7,383 nucleotides of DNA from Balneolaceae bacterium (GTDB taxonomy: Bacteria > Bacteroidota > Rhodothermia > Balneolales > Balneolaceae). The stretch is taken from positions 1-7,383 of the forward strand of contig SLGA01000321.1 of the NCBI GenBank assembly GCA_007123985.1, written 5' to 3'. Position numbers and translations under genes: made by a program. Shown piece after piece: positions 1 through 6,219 of the stretch. The notes under the pieces were generated by a model. That model ran no database searches. It had not been told where the DNA came from and worked only from the letters and a program-made list of their open reading frames with translations. Each line of letters starts with the position of its first letter. Position 1 is the stretch's first letter.

Positions 1-123
1 AAAGAAGTGGGTGAAATTGGTTAGATAGAATACGATTACCGGTTAAGCTACCTTTTTTAATCAGTATCACTTCGGAGAGATGGCAAACTATTGGGATCAT
101 TATACCCCTTGATGTTAACATCT

Positions 124-282
124 TCATTCTGATGAATTTCGGGGGTTACGGCTGATCTTATAAGTGATATTTAGATGACTATTGCTAAAAACCTTGATCT
201 CAAAAATGTCACATGCTTCAGAAGCAAAATTCCCGTAAGTGTCTAAGTAAACTGCGTCCCAGCTGTTGAAGCGATGAAACAT
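124..282 (-). pseudogene. Possible small ORF or decayed coding remnant, 52 aa
   Basis: An ATG-started frame of 52 codons lies on the minus strand. The frame stays open upstream to about position 342, giving roughly 72 codons without a stop. The product begins MFHRFNSWDAVYLDTYGN and has a protein-like mix of aromatic and acidic residues, unlike the neighbouring frames. I recognise no family, see no signal peptide or membrane segment, and see no clear ribosome binding site. It could be a real small protein, the remains of a longer gene whose upstream part is out of frame, or chance. The hairpin at 275-292 overlaps the putative start codon. Low certainty. Confidence 0.15.
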
Positions 283-292
283 TCCTGTTTCA
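275..292. repeat. Short perfect inverted repeat (7-bp arms)
   Basis: TGAAACA and TGTTTCA flank a four-base TTCC loop, and the ten-base palindrome TTTTGCAAAA follows at 296-305. In the plus direction a short ATTTTG follows the hairpin, which is too weak a T run to call a terminator, and no plus-strand gene precedes it. It could be an operator or chance. Confidence 0.3.
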
Positions 293-399
293 CAATTTTG
301 CAAAACGGTGGATAGAATAATATCAGCAATCCGAAGATGGATTTATCTCAACCATGTAGAATAATAAACTCACAAGCCTATTACGCTTCCGGGAGAAGT

Positions 400-1773
400 C
401 TATCTAAGCTCCTCCTTTTCCACCACTTTTTCCAGAACTTCCCTGCTCAAACCGAGTTTTACTTCCATCTCTTCGAGGGTAATGTTCTTGGTTTCAGGCA
501 TCATTTTCCAGACAAAAAGTAGCTGCAGCACCATCATAAGCGCGAAGAATGCGAAGATAGGGCCTCCACCAAAGATGCTTTCGATGTAAACGAAGTTACC
601 GGCAATCAATGCCGCAAAAATCCAGTGGGTGCTGCTTCCGAGAGAGTTACCAAAGGAGCGCACATTGTTCGGGAAAATTTCAGAGATAAACACCCAGATT
701 ACAGCACCCTGGCCAATGGCATGCGATGCGATAAATACGAAGATGAGTATCGGAATTGTAATTCCTGTAAACGTTTGAGTAAAAAAGGCATATGCAATGG
801 CCGAAAGCGAAATTATATACCCGAATGAACCAATGTACATTAGGAAACGCCTGCCAAATTTATCGATAAGAAGCAGGCCAAGCATCGTAAATACGAGATT
901 TGTAACACCAACACCCACTGTAGAAAGAAGAGCTGTTTCTGCGCCAAGGCCGGTCAGTTCAAAAATTCGCGGTGCGAAGTAGATAATGGCATTAATTCCT
1001 GAAACCTGATTAAAAAAGGCAAACAGAAATGCCAGTGCAATCGGGAATTTGTAGCGCTTGCTAAAAAACTCTGTAATGCTTGTATTCTTACCGGGATCGA
1101 TATCACTGGCCTGAATCGCTTTTAGGGAGGCATCAACCGTATCAGGATTTATAATCCGGAGGATCTCTTTCGCCTCTTCAATTTTATCTTTGGCAACTAC
1201 CAGCCATCTTGGGCTTTCGGGAATTGTAAAGACCATTACCAAAAAGAATGTTGCGGGCACAATTTCCACTCCCAGCATCCATCTCCACGACTCTATATTC
1301 TCCGTTCCAATCAAAAAGTTTGAAAAATAAGCGATGAGAATGCCTAATACGATATTAAACTGGAAAAGTGCCGTCAGCTTTCCGCGATTTTCGGCAGGAG
1401 CAATTTCAGAAATGTACATCGGGGCAACCACGGAAGAGGCACCAATACTCAATCCGCCAATAAAACGGGCAACCATCAACGTATAAACTTCGGGAGCAAA
1501 TGCCGAACCAACTGCGGAAACCAGAAATAGAGCAGCTATCCATATTAATGATCTGCGCCGGCCAAAACGCTGTGCGGGAATTCCACCGAAAAGTGCCCCA
1601 ATAATTGTTCCATACAGTGCCATCGCAACGGTTTGGCCTATCATAATGTCACTCAGGCCCCACATAGCCTGTATATTCTGTTCACCCCCTGAAATTACGG
1701 CCGTATCAAAACCGAATAAAAAACCACCCAGAGCTGATGTGATTGCCCAAAAAAATATTTTATGCCTTTTCAT
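400..1773 (-). CDS. Sugar porter family MFS transporter (proton symporter type)
   Basis: Inner-membrane permease of the major facilitator superfamily, 457 aa, normal length for the sugar porter family (XylE/GalP/GLUT relatives), with about 12 hydrophobic helices. Family signatures are in order: GGFLFGFDTAVISG at residues 16-29, RFGRRRS at 69-75, RFIGGLSIGASS at 103-114, PESPRWL at 185-191, NQVSGINAIIYFAP at 255-268, DKFGRR at 304-309, and PETKNITLEEME at 426-437. Asp23 aligns with the XylE aspartate needed for proton coupling, so H+-driven uptake is likely. By motif, the first glutamine of the usual QQ sugar-binding pair is Asn255, while Gln256 and Asn261 are kept. The exact sugar cannot be told. 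The ATG start directly precedes helix 1 and lacks a clear Shine-Dalgarno. It is the last gene of a five-gene minus-strand run, 91 bases after the Rieske gene, so it may also have its own promoter. Confidence 0.93.
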   Translation of the reverse strand: MKRHKIFFWAITSALGGFLFGFDTAVISGGEQNIQAMWGLSDIMIGQTVAMALYGTIIGALFGGIPAQRFGRRRSLIWIAALFLVSAVGSAFAPEVYTLMVARFIGGLSIGASSVVAPMYISEIAPAENRGKLTALFQFNIVLGILIAYFSNFLIGTENIESWRWMLGVEIVPATFFLVMVFTIPESPRWLVVAKDKIEEAKEILRIINPDTVDASLKAIQASDIDPGKNTSITEFFSKRYKFPIALAFLFAFFNQVSGINAIIYFAPRIFELTGLGAETALLSTVGVGVTNLVFTMLGLLLIDKFGRRFLMYIGSFGYIISLSAIAYAFFTQTFTGITIPILIFVFIASHAIGQGAVIWVFISEIFPNNVRSFGNSLGSSTHWIFAALIAGNFVYIESIFGGGPIFAFFALMMVLQLLFVWKMMPETKNITLEEMEVKLGLSREVLEKVVEKEELR

Positions 1774-1784
1774 ACTGTGCTGTT

Positions 1785-1797
1785 GTTTAACGTTTTG
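1785..1797. promoter_or_regulatory. AACGTT-centred palindrome before the permease start
   Basis: GTTTAACGTTTTG lies in the 91-base gap upstream of the MFS gene, centred about 18 bases before its ATG. A CG-centred AAACGTT-like core is characteristic of LacI-family operators. Only six central bases are strictly symmetric and no regulator gene is adjacent, so an operator role is conjecture. The same gap holds a weak inverted repeat, CCTGT/ACAGG, at 1807-1825. Confidence 0.15.
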
Positions 1798-1864
1798 ATG
1801 AAACTGCCTGTTGTTATCTCACAGGAAACTAAACGGTATGTATAAACTCTGTAAATGTACTGTT

Positions 1865-2956
1865 CTACGATTGAAAATCAAGAAGATTTTTTTTGAGACA
1901 TGACTGAAAGTGCCAAACCCCAAGCTCACGTTTTACAGAAAACCGGCCTTTATCATAGATGTCTGAACGCAACCCCGCCTGAACAGCCTCGCAAATCTCA
2001 ATATCCTCCTGCTGTATTTTAGCGCTGTACTCCATGTCACTTTGAATAATTCCCTGCTCTTTCGCTTTTTTGGGATCGGTGTAGAAAAAATCGAAAATCA
2101 CCCGGCATTTGTCATACCCAACCGGTTCTACAATATTGGTTTGAAGCCGGCCGGGCAAAATATTGAGCATAATATTAGGATAGATAAAGTAGTAAAATGC
2201 CTGCCCATCCTCTGCATGATAGGGATTATCGTCCGATATGTCACCGAACGGACTATATTGCAGTGAGTAAAACTCAGCTAATTCCGTAACATAGTTTTTA
2301 TAGTCCAGCAGGCCGGCGAGTTCTGGGTGAACAATCGGAATGTGGTATCCTTCGAGGTAATTATCCACGTAAACTTTCCAGTTGCAGTCAATCAGATCAA
2401 CCGTAGTGGTATGATATTCCATCTGATTAAGATGAATTGGAGTGATTCGCTCGGGAATTTCTTTCAAAACAGTATCTAATGATTTAGCTGAATCATCCAG
2501 TGAGATGAACACAAGTCCTTCCCAAATCTCTGTTCGTATCGGTTTAAGACCAAAGTCTTTTTTATCGAACAGTTCTACCCTGTCGAATTGCGGTACTCCT
2601 CGAAGAGAACCATCCATCAAATATGTCCAACCGTGGTATTTGCATTGCAGTACGGTTGCAGTTCCGCTTTTTACGGCAAGCGGACCGCCCCTGTGCCTGC
2701 AAACATTATAAAAAGACCGGATTTCACCGGATGAATCACGCACAATGATAACCGGATTACCGGCAACCGTACGGCAAACAGAATCTCCTGAATTGGGTAT
2801 CTGGGACTGATGACAAGCAAGCTGCCAGTTTTTTTTGAACACAGCATCTGTTTCGATCTTCAGAAAATCAGGATCTGTGTACCACGATGACGGAATTGTC
2901 TCGGCCCGCTCAATGGGCTTCAGTTCGAGGTCATCGTGGTTGATTGAGTATTTCAA
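1865..2956 (-). CDS. Rieske non-heme iron oxygenase, alpha subunit (choline/carnitine monooxygenase-like)
   Basis: Cytosolic iron-dependent oxygenase, 363 aa. The N-terminal Rieske domain (about residues 43-150) binds the [2Fe-2S] cluster through Cys86, His88, Cys105 and His108 (CRHRGG ... CKYHGW). The catalytic domain carries DNYLEGYHIPIVHPE at 198-212, where His205 and His210 plus Asp318 (QQEDIEICE) are the likely mononuclear iron ligands. Glu202 sits where ring-hydroxylating dioxygenases have the bridging Asp. A Glu here, and the ICEAVQAGL...GRFS...E ending, match the group acting on quaternary ammonium compounds (choline monooxygenase, GbcA, CntA). That substrate class is inferred, not proven. 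The start is TTG: the next in-frame ATGs lie beyond residue 110, inside the Rieske domain, and an in-frame stop closes the frame 11 codons upstream. No good Shine-Dalgarno is seen. Electrons must come from a reductase that is absent from the window. Confidence 0.9.
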   Translation of the reverse strand: MKYSINHDDLELKPIERAETIPSSWYTDPDFLKIETDAVFKKNWQLACHQSQIPNSGDSVCRTVAGNPVIIVRDSSGEIRSFYNVCRHRGGPLAVKSGTATVLQCKYHGWTYLMDGSLRGVPQFDRVELFDKKDFGLKPIRTEIWEGLVFISLDDSAKSLDTVLKEIPERITPIHLNQMEYHTTTVDLIDCNWKVYVDNYLEGYHIPIVHPELAGLLDYKNYVTELAEFYSLQYSPFGDISDDNPYHAEDGQAFYYFIYPNIMLNILPGRLQTNIVEPVGYDKCRVIFDFFYTDPKKAKEQGIIQSDMEYSAKIQQEDIEICEAVQAGLRSDIYDKGRFSVKRELGVWHFQSCLKKNLLDFQS

Positions 2957-3006
2957 AAAGATCCGTAATTGACTGTTTCCCTGATGTTATTGAACGAATC
3001 AATGTG

Positions 3007-3243
3007 TCAGTAAAACCCGATTCCCATAATTACTACGAAAACCAGAATATAGATGGCCACTAATGCCGCGAACAGTATGATCGTAGCTTTTGCCCAGTTT
3101 GCTTTCGATGATTTTGTATTTTCACTGAAAGCCCAGACGAAATACATAATTACGTTTACAACAGGGATAACTGTAATCAATAAAGTTACAATCCACTCTT
3201 TAAGAGTTACTTCTTCCGCTTTTTCGGTATGAAGATCATTCAT
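3007..3243 (-). CDS. Small two-helix membrane protein, 78 aa
   Basis: A short polar N-terminus (MNDLHTEKAEEVTLKEW) is followed by a hydrophobic helix at about residues 17-39 (WIVTLLITVIPVVNVIMYFV). Next comes a polar linker with SKANWAKA at 45-52, then a second helix at about 54-76. The pattern of KEW, IPxVNxIMxFVWAF and ANWAKA recurs in small uncharacterised membrane proteins of Bacteroidota and Firmicutes. No function is known to me. There is no signal peptide or catalytic motif. It lies 36 bases after the DUF4870-like gene and 50 bases before the Rieske gene, probably on one transcript. The ATG start has only a weak upstream purine stretch. Confidence 0.75.
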   Translation of the reverse strand: MNDLHTEKAEEVTLKEWIVTLLITVIPVVNVIMYFVWAFSENTKSSKANWAKATIILFAALVAIYILVFVVIMGIGFY

Positions 3244-3279
3244 AACTCATCAGCTTTTAGATGTTTAATTGCCTCTGGT

Positions 3280-3573
3280 TTACAGAGCTTTAAACCAATC
3301 CTGAAAATATTCCCCTACATAAGGAGTAAGTTTTTTCTCGCCGTTGATAGCTCCCATCAAACTTAAAACCCACAATACCAGTACAATAATCCATGCAAAG
3401 ATATTGATGATCGGGATTATGCTTCCTAAGATCGATAAGAGTATTAGTCCCAGCATCTGCCGCACATAAAAAGATGTTAGTTCTGTCTTGTTATCTCCCT
3501 GATTGAGTACTAAGGCTACAATCCAGCCGATTAATGTGATATGAGCAACGATTGATTTTGTTTTATCATCCAT
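3280..3573 (-). CDS. DUF4870/Tic20-like small membrane protein, 97 aa
   Basis: The product begins MDDKTKSIVAHITLIGWIVA. It has a first helix at about residues 8-23, a polar loop (NQGDNKTELTSFYVRQM, where the family keeps S-F-x-x-R-Q), two further hydrophobic segments at about 41-75, and a C-terminal KLTPYVGEYFQDWF. This is the usual arrangement and length of DUF4870 proteins, whose role is unknown. The frame is open up to an ATG at 3651, which would add 26 polar residues and overlap the DUF805 gene by 62 bases. I prefer the ATG at 3573 because family members start with a short polar stretch and it sits 16 bases after the upstream stop, with AAAGAG nearby. A small inverted repeat (3273-3287) covers the stop codon. 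Confidence 0.82.
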   Translation of the reverse strand: MDDKTKSIVAHITLIGWIVALVLNQGDNKTELTSFYVRQMLGLILLSILGSIIPIINIFAWIIVLVLWVLSLMGAINGEKKLTPYVGEYFQDWFKAL

Positions 3574-3589
3574 ACTATTTCTCTTTGGG

Positions 3590-3940
3590 TTAGAGTGTTC
3601 CTTTTGGGTTTGTACCATATTCGTTTGATCCAGACTGACCTTCCTGTACATAGAAGTAGATAAGTACTATCAGGCCTACAAGTGGTATAAAACCTATCAA
3701 CAACCACCACCCGGTCTTTCCGATATCATGCAGACGGCGCACACTAACAGCAAGTGACGGGATAAAGATCGCAAGGCTGAACAGGCTACCGAGTGTAGTT
3801 GATATTGAGCTGATAATTACTGAAATAACTATGTTCACCAGTACAAATGTCCAAAACTCTTTACGGCGCGCGCGCCCTTCAAAGTCAACAAACTTTTGCC
3901 ATGGCACCAGGTACCACTCTTTGATTTCATTAAAATCCAT
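3590..3940 (-). CDS. DUF805 family membrane protein, 116 aa
   Basis: The characteristic DUF805 pieces are present in order: WQKFVDFEGRARRKEFW at residues 14-30, a hydrophobic segment at about 31-53, a second at about 54-65, SVRRLHDIGKTGWW at 66-79, a third hydrophobic segment at about 80-97, and the C-terminal GSNEYGTNPKG. Length is normal for the family. DUF805 proteins are inner-membrane proteins of unknown function. This is the first gene of the minus-strand run. It has the clearest ribosome binding site in the window, AAGGGG, five bases before the ATG. The upstream divergent region probably holds its promoter. Confidence 0.92.
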   Translation of the reverse strand: MDFNEIKEWYLVPWQKFVDFEGRARRKEFWTFVLVNIVISVIISSISTTLGSLFSLAIFIPSLAVSVRRLHDIGKTGWWLLIGFIPLVGLIVLIYFYVQEGQSGSNEYGTNPKGTL

Positions 3941-3945
3941 ACAAT

Positions 3946-3951
3946 CCCCTT
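3946..3951 (-). promoter_or_regulatory. Ribosome binding site for the DUF805 gene
   Basis: AAGGGG on the minus strand, five bases before the ATG at 3940. It stands out because the other starts in this window have little or no Shine-Dalgarno. It supports this start and efficient translation of the first gene of the run. Confidence 0.55.
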
Positions 3952-3994
3952 ATTCGTTTGTATTTACTATTTCTATTCGCATTTTGCTACACCG

Positions 3995-4023
3995 ATAATC
4001 AGGAAACCAAAGCTTAAATTCAA
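3995..4023 (-). promoter_or_regulatory. Candidate promoter of the minus-strand gene run
   Basis: On the minus strand TTGAAT and GATTAT are separated by 17 bases, each matching four of six positions of the classical -35 and -10 boxes. The -10 box ends about 54 bases before the DUF805 start. If this lineage uses the Bacteroidota TTTG/TAnnTTTG type instead, the near match TAAGCTTTG in the spacer is an alternative. Prediction from sequence only. Confidence 0.3.
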
Positions 4024-4051
4024 CATCTAAGCGAAATGAATTCCTTCTTTG

Positions 4052-4080
4052 TTGCAATCTGTACGCCGGGCTTAGATTAT
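4052..4080 (+). promoter_or_regulatory. Candidate promoter of the glycerate kinase gene
   Basis: TTGCAA, a 17-base spacer and GATTAT lie about 80 bases before the ATG at 4160. Each box matches four of six classical positions, and the -10 hexamer is the same as in the divergent candidate at 3995-4023. An overlapping TATGAT at 4078-4083 is another possible -10. Prediction only. Confidence 0.28.
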
Positions 4081-4089
4081 GATATATTT

Positions 4090-4113
4090 TTCGAATGGAT
4101 AATGCCTTCGAAT
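4090..4113. repeat. Direct repeat TTCGAAT in the divergent intergenic region
   Basis: TTCGAAT occurs at 4090-4096 and 4107-4113, 17 bases start to start, and each copy contains the palindrome TTCGAA. The pair lies between the candidate promoter and the glycerate kinase start, in the presumed 5' leader. It could be a two-site operator, or chance in AT-rich DNA. Confidence 0.25.
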
Positions 4114-4159
4114 CTCGCAGAAATTATTCTATTTTTTTGTTAAAACTCATTCAGATACT

Positions 4160-5467
4160 ATGTCTACAAAAAATCTGGCCGTACAGCTTTTTAAAGAAGT
4201 TTTAGGAAATGTTGACCCCCAAAAATTCCTTCCCGAAATCGTGCAGTATGATTCCGAGAAGAGTGATCTCGTTATCCAAAATGTTTCTTACACTCTCCGT
4301 TCAGATAAACCTCTCTATTTGATTGGCACAGGGAAAGCCTCCCCAACTATGGCCATGGCGATGGAAAAGATTCTTGGCAATCGTCTTCATGCAGGAATGA
4401 TTATTGCACCTCAGGATTCTAAAGCTGATTTAAAAACTGTAGAAATGTTGATTGGCTCTCATCCGCTGCCTGATGAAAAGAGTTTCACTTCATCAAAAAA
4501 ACTACTGGATTTTATTCACTCGATACCGGCAGATGCATTGGTTCTGAACCTTGTTTCAGGCGGTACATCTTCCCTCTTTTCACTTCCAAAGGATGAAATC
4601 AGCCATACTGACCTGAAAACTGTGTATCAAATACTGCTGAACTCGGGAGCATCCATTCAGGAGATTAATTCGGTTCGAAAAACGTTATCAAAAGTAAAAG
4701 GTGGTCAGCTTTTAAACTATTTAAGACATACCACCCTTATTGATATCATCATTTCGGATGTGCCCGATGATGATTTACGGTTTATCGGTAGCGGGCCTAC
4801 CATTTCTCAGGAAATTTCATTCGAAGCAGCTCTGGAAATTATCCATAAATACAACCTTACCATGCAGATTCCGGACACTGTGATGTCGTACCTGAATACT
4901 CGTGCAAATGATTCAGAAAGCTTTAATGTTGCCGATTTTGATACACACCAAAGTTTTATCGTATCATCAGCTTCCATAGTAGCGGAAAAATTTAGTGCGC
5001 TTGTTCAATCACAAGGATACCAATCAGAATTGATAAAACCTGCCTGGTCCGGACTCATTGATGATTTTGAGAAACATATTCTCTCGATCATCAACCCGTC
5101 ATTAAAAGAAGAAGAAACGCAGAAGGCTTTTGTCTTTTTCGGTGAGTGTACCGTTGAGGTGTCGGGCGATGGGCTTGGAGGAAGAAATCAGGAACTTGCG
5201 CTGCGGATGGCAAAACAGCTGAAAAATTACAGGCAGAATGTTACGTTTATGAGCGCCGGAACAGATGGAATTGACGGACCAACCGATGCAGCAGGAGCGG
5301 TTGTTGACCAGAAAAGTTACGCTGAAGCCGCAAGCATGGGTATAGATCCTGATTTATATCTTACCGAAAACAACAGTTATCGATTTTTTGAGAAGTTTGG
5401 CGGACACATCATCACCGGCCCAACCGGTAATAATGTTATGGACTTACAGCTTATATTGATCGATTAA
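4160..5467 (+). CDS. Glycerate 2-kinase (GckA/TtuD type, DUF4147 plus MOFRL domains)
   Basis: Cytosolic enzyme that phosphorylates D-glycerate with ATP to 2-phosphoglycerate, feeding glycerate from serine, glyoxylate or sugar-acid breakdown into lower glycolysis. It has 435 aa, normal for the class. The N-terminal DUF4147 domain (about residues 5-240) shows GTGKAS at 56-61, SHPLPDEKS at 100-108, the LVSGGTSSL loop at 131-139, and NSVRKTLSKVKGGQL at 170-184, then ISDVPDDDLRFIGSGPT at 198-214. The C-terminal MOFRL domain (about 323-432) shows GECTV, GLGGRNQELAL at 338-348, SAGTDGIDGPTDAAGA at 365-380 and GPTGNNVMDL at 420-429. The usual TGPTGTNV is TGPTGNNV here. It is transcribed away from the oxygenase/permease run, has no clear Shine-Dalgarno, and its stop overlaps that of the convergent response regulator. 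The substrate assignment rests on family knowledge. Confidence 0.92.
   Translation: MSTKNLAVQLFKEVLGNVDPQKFLPEIVQYDSEKSDLVIQNVSYTLRSDKPLYLIGTGKASPTMAMAMEKILGNRLHAGMIIAPQDSKADLKTVEMLIGSHPLPDEKSFTSSKKLLDFIHSIPADALVLNLVSGGTSSLFSLPKDEISHTDLKTVYQILLNSGASIQEINSVRKTLSKVKGGQLLNYLRHTTLIDIIISDVPDDDLRFIGSGPTISQEISFEAALEIIHKYNLTMQIPDTVMSYLNTRANDSESFNVADFDTHQSFIVSSASIVAEKFSALVQSQGYQSELIKPAWSGLIDDFEKHILSIINPSLKEEETQKAFVFFGECTVEVSGDGLGGRNQELALRMAKQLKNYRQNVTFMSAGTDGIDGPTDAAGAVVDQKSYAEAASMGIDPDLYLTENNSYRFFEKFGGHIITGPTGNNVMDLQLILID
5464..5467. other. Shared TTAA at converging stop codons
   Basis: The bases TTAA supply the TAA of the plus-strand glycerate kinase (5465-5467) and, read on the other strand, the TAA of the response regulator (5464-5466). 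The two genes overlap by four bases, leaving no room for a terminator between them, so any transcription stop must lie inside one of the coding regions. Confidence 0.9.
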
Positions 5468-6159
5468 TTCTCGTTACAAACCACTTTAAACCCTTTCTTC
5501 CGAACAGTGCGGATATACTCGAAATCGGAGTGAACTCTCATTTTCTTTCGCAGATAACTAACATACACATTGATGTAGTTTGTCTGTGTATTGAAACCAA
5601 TTCCCCACACATTTTTTGCCAGCTCTTCAAGTGAAATTGTCCGGCCTTCATTTTTCATCAAATAAACAAGCAAATTAAACTCAGAATTAGTCAAATCAAC
5701 ATCGCTACCGTTCATCATCATAGTACGCTCGATGAGATCAATTTTTATTTCACCGCATTCAAGCTCGCTTTCTTCATTGGTGGCACTTCTCCTGAGGATA
5801 GCTTCAATACGTGCAAGGAGTTCATCAATACTGAACGGTTTTGTGAGGTAATCATCAGCTCCTGCACTCAGATTTTTTACTTTCACATCGGTTTCGTGGT
5901 CGGCAGATAAGATCAAAATCGGGGTGTTGTCACCATTTTCGCGAATTTTGGCACAAACATCATAACCGTTACCATCAGGCAGGCGCAGATCGAGAACAAT
6001 CATGTCGAAATCTTTATTTTCTGCCTGTTCCAGTCCCTTGGTTGCAGTGGCTGCTTCTGTTACAAGCCCCCCGTGATGTTCGAGAGCTTTTTTTACAAGC
6101 AATCGAATCGTTGGATCGTCTTCAACAATCAAAATATCCAGATTTTCTAATCGTGCCAT
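5464..6159 (-). CDS. OmpR/PhoB-family two-component response regulator
   Basis: DNA-binding transcription regulator, 231 aa. The receiver domain (residues 7-124) has the acidic pocket Glu13, Asp14 and Asp15 (IVEDD), phospho-acceptor Asp57 in IVLDLRLPDG, switch residue Ser85 (ILILSAD), Tyr104 and the conserved Lys107 (DDYLTKPF). The C-terminal winged helix (about 134-227) shows LTNSEFNLLVYLMKNEGR, the recognition-helix region TNYINVYVSYLRKKM, and the wing IRTVRKKGFKV. All residues needed for phosphorelay are intact. No histidine kinase lies beside it, so its sensor and targets are unknown. It follows the hydrolase gene by 60 bases on the same strand and may share a transcript. The start is the first ATG, giving a normal short lead before the first beta strand. 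No Shine-Dalgarno is seen, only AT-rich leader. Its stop overlaps the glycerate kinase stop. Confidence 0.94.
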   Translation of the reverse strand: MARLENLDILIVEDDPTIRLLVKKALEHHGGLVTEAATATKGLEQAENKDFDMIVLDLRLPDGNGYDVCAKIRENGDNTPILILSADHETDVKVKNLSAGADDYLTKPFSIDELLARIEAILRRSATNEESELECGEIKIDLIERTMMMNGSDVDLTNSEFNLLVYLMKNEGRTISLEELAKNVWGIGFNTQTNYINVYVSYLRKKMRVHSDFEYIRTVRKKGFKVVCNEN

Positions 6160-6219
6160 AGTAGAGTAAATTAAATATAACGGTTAAGAACTGCGATGAA
6201 TCCAATTACAAACTTCATC

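Larger units (their letters stand above)
1..399. other. Left-end region without a convincing gene
   Basis: About 400 bases follow the stop of the minus-strand MFS gene. I see no recognisable protein, RNA gene or mobile element here. Stops are frequent in the plus-strand frames. The only notable open stretch is on the minus strand (listed separately, 124-282). Small palindromes are present: TGCTTC-A-GAAGCA at 214-226, TGAAACA-TTCC-TGTTTCA at 275-292 and TTTTGCAAAA at 296-305. No good terminator (stem plus T run) follows the MFS stop on the minus strand. The region may be the leader of a gene beyond the left edge, or decayed coding DNA. Confidence 0.6.

Noticed and set aside
337..522. Plus-strand open frame of 61 codons
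   Set aside because: It overlaps the 3' end of the permease gene on the opposite strand, has no recognisable motif, and behaves as an antisense shadow.
625..982. Two plus-strand open frames inside the permease
   Set aside because: Both are antisense to a clearly coding sugar-porter sequence and show no domain features.
2042..2711. Plus-strand open frames inside the oxygenase gene
   Set aside because: They are antisense to a protein with intact Rieske and iron-binding motifs; no independent support.
3273..3287. CTCTG/CAGAG hairpin at the stop of the DUF4870-like gene as a terminator
   Set aside because: Only five base pairs and no T run follows; the next gene starts 36 bases on.
3574..3651. 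26-residue N-terminal extension of the DUF4870-like protein
   Set aside because: It would overlap the DUF805 gene by 62 bases and add a polar stretch atypical of the family; the ATG at 3573 fits better.
5414..5428. ACCGG/CCGGT hairpin near the end of the glycerate kinase gene as a terminator
   Set aside because: It lies within coding sequence for the conserved TGPTG motif and lacks a following T run.
6195..6219. GATGAA/TTCATC inverted repeat between hydrolase and response regulator as a terminator
   Set aside because: Six-pair AT-rich stem with a 13-base loop and no T run; too weak to stop transcription.
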